In this document: piece after piece, positions 58,928 to 64,000 of the stretch
Numbering within the stretch: the first letter of the stretch is position 1
Layout of the letters: the number at the start of each line of letters is the position of its first letter
Assembly (NCBI RefSeq): GCF_018918345.1
Contig: NZ_JAHLQI010000002.1
Span: forward strand, 496,001 to 560,000
DNA: 64,000 bases
Direction of reading: 5' to 3'
Source of the DNA: Butyricicoccus intestinisimiae
GTDB lineage: Bacteria > Bacillota > Clostridia > Oscillospirales > Butyricicoccaceae
The notes under the pieces: model-generated
What the model was told of the DNA's origin: nothing
The model's input: only the letters and a program-made list of their open reading frames with translations
The model's database searches: none
Made by a program: the position numbers and the translations under genes

Positions 58928-58968
58928 AAAAGCACTAGTTCCGGAAAATTTCCGGTTCTAGTGCTTTT
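58928..58968 (-). terminator. Terminator of ftsH
   Basis: AAAGCACTAG.TCCGG / CCGG..CTAGTGCTTT arms, T-run TTTTG on the minus strand. Nearly the same hairpin as 52650-52686. Confidence 0.85.
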
Positions 58969-58986
58969 TCTCTGTTTATCTGCGAG

Positions 58987-61014
58987 TTATTCGCCTTCGT
59001 CCTCCGGCTCAGAAGATTGCTCTTCGTCCTTCTTATCGTCTACAAACAGCTTTTTTGCAGCTTCTTCCAAAGAAACCGTTGCATCCGCAGCCTGCGGAGC
59101 ATCTGTGCCGTTTTCTTCGTCCTGCTTTGCAGTCTTTGCCATGCCCGACTCAATGTGGAACACCTGTGCACCGGTCTCATGATCCGGCACGGTCTCGCCA
59201 TTGAACATCTTTTCAAAGGCATCGCCGTCCATCGTCTCATTGCGAATCAGGTACTCTCCCACAGCGGACAACTGATCCATATGTTCCTTGAGGATATCCT
59301 CACACTTGGCGTATGCCTCCAGAATAATACGGCGAATTTCTTCGTCAATCTTCGCTGCAACATCTTCCGAAATTGCATCGGTCTCTACCATATCACGGCC
59401 GAGGAAAATTTCCTGCTGACCGCTGCTGTAGTTAATCGGTCCGATCAGATCGCTCATGCCGTACTTGGTGACCATGCTCTTTGCCACAGATGTTGCGCGT
59501 TCGATATCATTGGAAGCGCCGGTGGAAATATCATCCATCGTCAGCTTCTCTGCGACACGGCCGCCGAGCAGAACAATCAAATCGTCCAGCATTTCATTCT
59601 TGGATGCATAGAACTTTTCTTCCTGCGGCAGACTCATCGTAAAGCCGCCCGCACGGCCGCGCGGGATAATCGAAATGGTATGCACCGGATCCTGTGTCGG
59701 CAGGCAGCGCGTTGCAATCGCATGACCTGCTTCGTGATAAGCGGTCAGGCGCTTCTCGCGGTCTGTCATGACGCGGGACTTCTTTTCCGTGCCCATGATA
59801 ACCTTCAGGAAGGAATCCTCAATATCCTCCATGCTAATCAGGCGCTTGTTGCGACGTGCCGCCAGCAGAGCTGCCTCATTGAGCAGATTTTCCAAATCCG
59901 CGCCGGTGAAACCAGCGGTAGACTTTGCAATCGAGTCAAAGCGAACATCCGGATCAAACTGCTTGCCGCGCGCATGTACCTTCAAAATGTCCTCGCGGCC
60001 CTTCATATCCGGTGCGCCGACATAAACCTGACGGTCAAAACGTCCCGGACGCAGCAGCGCCGGATCCAGAATATCCTGACGGTTGGTCGCTGCGATGACG
60101 ATGACGCCCTCGTTTGCACCGAAACCGTCCATCTCAACCAGCAGCTGGTTCAGCGTCTGCTCACGCTCGTCGTGTCCGCCGCCAAGGCCTGCGCCTCTGT
60201 GACGGCCAACCGCATCAATCTCATCAATAAAGACAATTGCCGGAGACTTTTTCTTCGCCTCGCCAAACAGGTCGCGCACACGCGATGCGCCGACACCGAC
60301 GTACAGCTCTACGAAGTCGGAACCGGAGATGGACAGGAACGGAACGCCTGCTTCACCGGCAACCGCACGCGCCAGCAAGGTTTTACCGGTTCCCGGAGGG
60401 CCCACCAGCAAAACGCCCTTTGGAATGCGCGCGCCGATCTGCGTAAATTTCTGCGGATTTTTCAAAAATTCTACGATTTCTTCCAGCTCCGCCTTTTCCT
60501 CATCCGCACCTGCGACATCCTGGAATGTCACATGGCGTTTATCGTCCTCCGCGTTCTTGATGCGCGCCTTGCCAAACTGCATGGCACCGCGTCCGCCGCC
60601 ATCTCCGCGACTGAACATCATATACCAGAACAGACCGAAAATCACGAGCATGATTACATACGGAATTGCACTTGCCCACCAAGGCACCTCGGTCTTGGTC
60701 CAGTTGTAGTCCTTGATGACGCCATCCTTCTTTTCCTGACGAATGGTGTCTCCCAGATCATTGAAGAACAGTTCCACGCTCGGCAGCTCATAGGACATTT
60801 TCTTTCCGTCTTTCAGGGTTGCTTCCAGAGAGCTGTCTTTGATGACAAATTCCGTGACCTGTTTGTTTTCAAACGCGTCCACAACCTGTGCATATGTCAC
60901 CGTCGTGGTGTCGTTCTGCTGAAGCAGGACCGAAACCGTAATCACGAGAAGGACGACGATAATGGCATAAAATCCGTACCCTCTCATCTTGTTGTTATTG
61001 CTTTTGTTATCCAA
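58987..61014 (-). CDS. ftsH: ATP-dependent zinc metalloprotease FtsH
   Basis: 675 aa membrane-bound AAA+ protease. Two membrane helices (about 12-30 and 110-130) flank an external domain. Walker A GPPGTGKT is near residue 207, Walker [15 protein letters not shown] ([19 protein letters not shown]) and the zinc motif HEAGH near 425. The C-terminus is acidic ([15 protein letters not shown]). It lies 35 bases after hpt in the usual tilS-hpt-ftsH order. Confidence 0.98.
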   Translation of the reverse strand: MDNKSNNNKMRGYGFYAIIVVLLVITVSVLLQQNDTTTVTYAQVVDAFENKQVTEFVIKDSSLEATLKDGKKMSYELPSVELFFNDLGDTIRQEKKDGVIKDYNWTKTEVPWWASAIPYVIMLVIFGLFWYMMFSRGDGGGRGAMQFGKARIKNAEDDKRHVTFQDVAGADEEKAELEEIVEFLKNPQKFTQIGARIPKGVLLVGPPGTGKTLLARAVAGEAGVPFLSISGSDFVELYVGVGASRVRDLFGEAKKKSPAIVFIDEIDAVGRHRGAGLGGGHDEREQTLNQLLVEMDGFGANEGVIVIAATNRQDILDPALLRPGRFDRQVYVGAPDMKGREDILKVHARGKQFDPDVRFDSIAKSTAGFTGADLENLLNEAALLAARRNKRLISMEDIEDSFLKVIMGTEKKSRVMTDREKRLTAYHEAGHAIATRCLPTQDPVHTISIIPRGRAGGFTMSLPQEEKFYASKNEMLDDLIVLLGGRVAEKLTMDDISTGASNDIERATSVAKSMVTKYGMSDLIGPINYSSGQQEIFLGRDMVETDAISEDVAAKIDEEIRRIILEAYAKCEDILKEHMDQLSAVGEYLIRNETMDGDAFEKMFNGETVPDHETGAQVFHIESGMAKTAKQDEENGTDAPQAADATVSLEEAAKKLFVDDKKDEEQSSEPEDEGE

Positions 61015-61049
61015 GCGTATATGTCACTCCTTTCCGTAAAACGGAAATG

Positions 61050-61592
61050 TTATTTGCCTTCATATACCGACGACTTGAGAACGCCGACATACGGCAGGTT
61101 GCGGTATTTCTGGTCGTAATCCAGACCATAACCCACAATAAATGCATCCGGAACCGTGAAGCCCTTGTAGGCAACTTCAACCGGCACCACGCGGCGTTCC
61201 GGTTTATCTAAAAACGTGCACAGTGCGATAGAAGCCGCGCCGCGCGCCTTTAGTGTCTTCATCAAATAGCTCAGGGTGCGTCCGCTGTCGAGAATGTCCT
61301 CGACAATAATCAGATGACGGCCCTCGATGCTGACGTCAAAGTCCTTGGTAATCTTTACTTCACCGGAAGATGTCGTGCCGCCGCCATAGCTGGAAACCGA
61401 CATAAAATCGACGGTGCACGGCACATCAATGGCGCGAACCAGATCTGCCATAAATACAAACGAACCGCGCAGCACGCTGACGATCAGCGGATTCTTGTCC
61501 GCGTAATCCTTCGCAATCTGTGCGCCCAGCTCTTTTACCTTCGCTGCAATCGTTTCCTCCGAAAGAAGAACCTTTTCGATGTCCTGCTTCAT
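61050..61592 (-). CDS. hpt: Hypoxanthine phosphoribosyltransferase
   Basis: 180 aa from ATG 61592 with AAGGAG before it; the 238-aa frame runs into tilS and lacks a ribosome site. The PRPP loop IIVEDILDSGRTLSYL and the segment VSVLRGSFVFMADLVR are present. It salvages hypoxanthine and guanine. Confidence 0.97.
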   Translation of the reverse strand: MKQDIEKVLLSEETIAAKVKELGAQIAKDYADKNPLIVSVLRGSFVFMADLVRAIDVPCTVDFMSVSSYGGGTTSSGEVKITKDFDVSIEGRHLIIVEDILDSGRTLSYLMKTLKARGAASIALCTFLDKPERRVVPVEVAYKGFTVPDAFIVGYGLDYDQKYRNLPYVGVLKSSVYEGK

Positions 61593-61623
61593 ACTCGTTA
61601 TCTCCTTTTTGTTTTGCTGCTTT

Positions 61624-62901
61624 TTATCTTTTACAAACGGCAAAAAATCCGCTCTGACCGCAGAACCGGACATCTGTTCCGATTCCCGCCGCCGCGACAA
61701 TGCTGTCGCCGCTGCACAAAACCGGCAGACTGTCTCGTTCATCCGGCGCAATGCCGCGTTCCGCATACAGGCGCTTGAGGGAGCGCGCCCCGCGCGTCCC
61801 CGGCAGCTGCATCCGGTCAGATGACCGCCATGTTCGTACCGTCAGGTTGGACATATTGATTGTATCATATGCAATCGGATAATACTTGAACGAACTGTGA
61901 ATATCCGATATTTTTCTCACGATGGACACGGTATATGCGCCAAATGCCATCGCTTGATTTGGTTTTATGTGTACCGGCGCTGTTTTGGGTGTCTCCGGCA
62001 CCACAGACAGTGTGCCCTGTCTGTTTACCGCCCGAAATTGCCCCGGCAGGCTGACCGTGCCGCTCTGCTTATCCGCCAGCGTGCACACCGCCCGAATATG
62101 CCTGCGCGTAATTTCCCCCATGGGAACGCCTGCCTGTTCCAGCATGCTGCGCACGCGCCGCGCCTTGAGTGCCTCCGGCATTCGTGCGAGCGGCAGCGTT
62201 TCTTCCCGCGCCTGCGCGTCCAGATAAGCATTGTCCTGCCGCACAAGCTGTGCCGCCTCCAATGCGTGTCGCGCCGCACACGGCTCAATGTCGCGCAGCG
62301 CCGGAATGACATGATGCCGGATTTTGTTTCGCGTGCAGCTGTCATCCAAATTGGTGGCATCCGTGCACCAGTTCTGCCCGCGTTCGATTAAAAACCGTTC
62401 AATTTGCCGCCGTTCCACGGCAATCAACGGGCGGACGATGCTGCCGCGCACAGGCGGGATGCCCGCCAGACCGGCGCTTCCCGTGCCGCGGATCAAATGA
62501 AACAGCATGGTTTCCAAATTATCATCCGCCGTGTGTGCGGTTGCAAGATACGGCATCTGCATCCGTTCGGCGCACCGAGCAAAAAAATCATACCGCATTT
62601 CCCGCGCCGCGGTCTCTGCGGACAGCTTGCGTTTTTCCGCTTCTGCGAACACATCGCACCGTTCGGACACAAACGGAATGTTGTGTTTTTCGCAAAAATC
62701 GCGACAAAACGCCTCATCTGCATCTGCCTGCGTTCCGCGCATGCCGTGGTTGAGATGACAGGCACAAACCTGATACCCCAATTCCTGCAGGCACAGCACC
62801 AGACTGACAGAATCCGCACCGCCGGAAAGTCCGCACAGCACGCGCGCGCCGTCCGGCAGCATATGATATTGTCTGATCGTATGACGTACCAGTTGTTTCA
62901 T
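61624..62901 (-). CDS. tilS: tRNA(Ile)-lysidine synthase
   Basis: 425 aa. The PP-loop SGGADS is at residues 26-31, followed by HLNHGMRG and the ATAHTADDNLETMLF segment. C-terminal TilS domain present (about 355-425). It modifies C34 of tRNA-Ile(CAU). Its ATG overlaps the dnaB stop by 4 bases (ATGA). Confidence 0.96.
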   Translation of the reverse strand: MKQLVRHTIRQYHMLPDGARVLCGLSGGADSVSLVLCLQELGYQVCACHLNHGMRGTQADADEAFCRDFCEKHNIPFVSERCDVFAEAEKRKLSAETAAREMRYDFFARCAERMQMPYLATAHTADDNLETMLFHLIRGTGSAGLAGIPPVRGSIVRPLIAVERRQIERFLIERGQNWCTDATNLDDSCTRNKIRHHVIPALRDIEPCAARHALEAAQLVRQDNAYLDAQAREETLPLARMPEALKARRVRSMLEQAGVPMGEITRRHIRAVCTLADKQSGTVSLPGQFRAVNRQGTLSVVPETPKTAPVHIKPNQAMAFGAYTVSIVRKISDIHSSFKYYPIAYDTINMSNLTVRTWRSSDRMQLPGTRGARSLKRLYAERGIAPDERDSLPVLCSGDSIVAAAGIGTDVRFCGQSGFFAVCKR

Positions 62902-64000
62902 TCGTGCCTTCGATCCTGATTATAGAATGTGGTGTACTGACCGATCCACTGCAAAAATACAGAGCCGGTCGCGCCGTGTCGGTTTTTGGCAATGATGACT
63001 TCGGCGTTGTTTTTTTCCTCGCTCTCGTCATCATAGTAATCATCGCGGTAGATAAACAGAACAATGTCTGCATCCTGCTCAATCGCGCCGGATTCTCGCA
63101 GGTCGGACAGCATCGGCCGCTTGTCCTCACGCTTTTCCACCGCACGCGACAGCTGCGACAGACAGATGACCGGAACATTGAGCTCCTTTGCCATAATCTT
63201 CATCGCACGCGAGATTTCGCCAATCTCATTGACGCGGCTCTCATTGCGTTTGCCCGACTGCATCAGCTGCAAATAGTCAATACAGATCAGACCCAAATTG
63301 TCACCCAGACGGCGGCACTTTGCCTTGATTTCCGCGACGGTAATTGCCGGATTGTCATCGACATAAATGTGCGTCTTTGCCAGCACATTGGCCGCACGCG
63401 CCATTTTTGTCCAATCCTCCGGCTCCAAATCACCGGTTTTGAGCTTTTGCGAGTCGATAACGGCTTCCTGCGACAGCAGGCGGGACGCCAGCTGATCTTT
63501 GCTCATTTCGAGCTGGAACAGCACGACGTCTTTATTCGTATGCTTTGCCGCATACAGCGCGACATTGAGGGCGAACGCCGTCTTGCCCATACCCGGACGA
63601 GCCGCAATCAAAATCAGATCGGATTTGTTCAAACCCGTCAGCCGTCTGTCCAGATCATGGAAGCCGGTCGGCAGACCGGGCAGACCGCTCTCGCTCTGCG
63701 ACAGCTCATCCAGCCGATTATACACATCCATGATGATGCTTTTAATCGGAGACAAGCCCTGTACCTCTCGGCCATGCCGCACGGCATAGATTTTTTGCTC
63801 GGCAACTTCCGCGATGTCACTCGCTTCTCCGGCGCCCTCATAGGCGATAGCCTGAATATCTGCGCCTGCCGCTGCAATTTCACGCAGCATGCTCTTGTCT
63901 CGAATGATGTGCGCGTATTCGCGCACACCGGCAGCTGTCGGCGTGACATCCATCAGCTGTGCCAGATACGCTCTGCCGCCCGCATCATCATACAGACCGT
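62898..64000 (-). CDS. dnaB: Replicative DNA helicase DnaB, 5' part missing
   Basis: The frame is open to the window edge (the residues upstream of the ATG at 63953 read GLYDDAGGRAYLAQL, a conserved DnaB N-terminal segment), so 63953 is not the start and the gene continues beyond the window. Walker A ARPGMGKTAFALN, LGLICIDYLQLM (Walker B) and LSQLSRAVEKREDKRP are present. It unwinds DNA at the replication fork. Followed by tilS with an ATGA overlap. Confidence 0.97.
   Translation of the reverse strand, partial: GLYDDAGGRAYLAQLMDVTPTAAGVREYAHIIRDKSMLREIAAAGADIQAIAYEGAGEASDIAEVAEQKIYAVRHGREVQGLSPIKSIIMDVYNRLDELSQSESGLPGLPTGFHDLDRRLTGLNKSDLILIAARPGMGKTAFALNVALYAAKHTNKDVVLFQLEMSKDQLASRLLSQEAVIDSQKLKTGDLEPEDWTKMARAANVLAKTHIYVDDNPAITVAEIKAKCRRLGDNLGLICIDYLQLMQSGKRNESRVNEIGEISRAMKIMAKELNVPVICLSQLSRAVEKREDKRPMLSDLRESGAIEQDADIVLFIYRDDYYDDESEEKNNAEVIIAKNRHGATGSVFLQWIGQYTTFYNQDRRHE

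Overview
The window looks like chromosome from an anaerobic, mid-to-high-GC Firmicute of class Clostridia, probably Oscillospirales (Butyricicoccus/Agathobaculum-like). This rests on the gene order rpoB-rpoC-(L7Ae)-rpsL-rpsG-fusA-tuf, an eight-gene F1Fo-ATPase operon preceded by atpI/atpZ-like genes, the dnaB-tilS-hpt-ftsH block, a ferredoxin/Fe-S protein repertoire, classic sigma-A promoters and strong AAGGAGG ribosome sites. The taxonomic placement is inference. No rRNA, tRNA, CRISPR array, prophage or insertion sequence with a transposase was recognised.

Layout. 1-3465: mreB-like gene (cut by the window edge), comF and recD2. 3.6-16.7 kb: tuf, fusA, rpsG, rpsL, an L7Ae-type protein, an unrelated small membrane protein, rpoC and rpoB, all on the minus strand. 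16.9-23.1 kb: a phosphoglycerate-mutase-like phosphatase with rfbA, an AEC permease, and a three-gene envelope operon (zinc-ribbon/YARHG protein, lipoprotein amidase, large acidic membrane protein). 23.2-30.4 kb: the ATP synthase operon, whose c subunit carries the two-carboxylate Na+-type signature. 30.7-32.9 kb: pyrE, rpiA and a ferredoxin. 33-34.4 kb: an NSS-family Na+ symporter. 34.4-35.4 kb: a divergent XRE regulator/small protein pair and a candidate small RNA. 35.5-38.9 kb: a surface polymer operon (GT2, flippase, CDP-glycerol transferase). 39-42.8 kb: a sugar locus (TIM-barrel isomerase, SSS Na+ symporter, AraC regulator). 42.8-48.7 kb: an MMPL exporter with a secreted heptad-repeat partner, a divergent TetR and a HAD phosphatase. 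49.1-49.55 kb: a solitary transcription unit for a 56-residue basic protein. 49.6-52.6 kb: a two-component system. 53-58 kb: inositol-phosphatase-like enzyme, YczE-like membrane protein, SLH protein, Cys-rich protein, Fe-S protein and a Crp-family regulator. 58.5 kb: an XRE gene with an in-frame stop. 59-64 kb: ftsH, hpt, tilS and dnaB (cut by the window edge).

Themes. Sodium coupling recurs: a predicted Na+-type ATP synthase and two Na+-dependent symporters. Gene-free stretches between operons are occupied by a modular palindromic repeat family (five islands, one with a 196-bp tandem duplication) that sits next to terminators and small HTH genes. The least explained signals are the 56-aa protein unit, two candidate small RNAs, a 20-bp inverted repeat that encloses rpsL, and a shared operator-like sequence in the AraC sugar locus. 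All functional statements come from reading the sequence and from knowledge of families; no database search was run.
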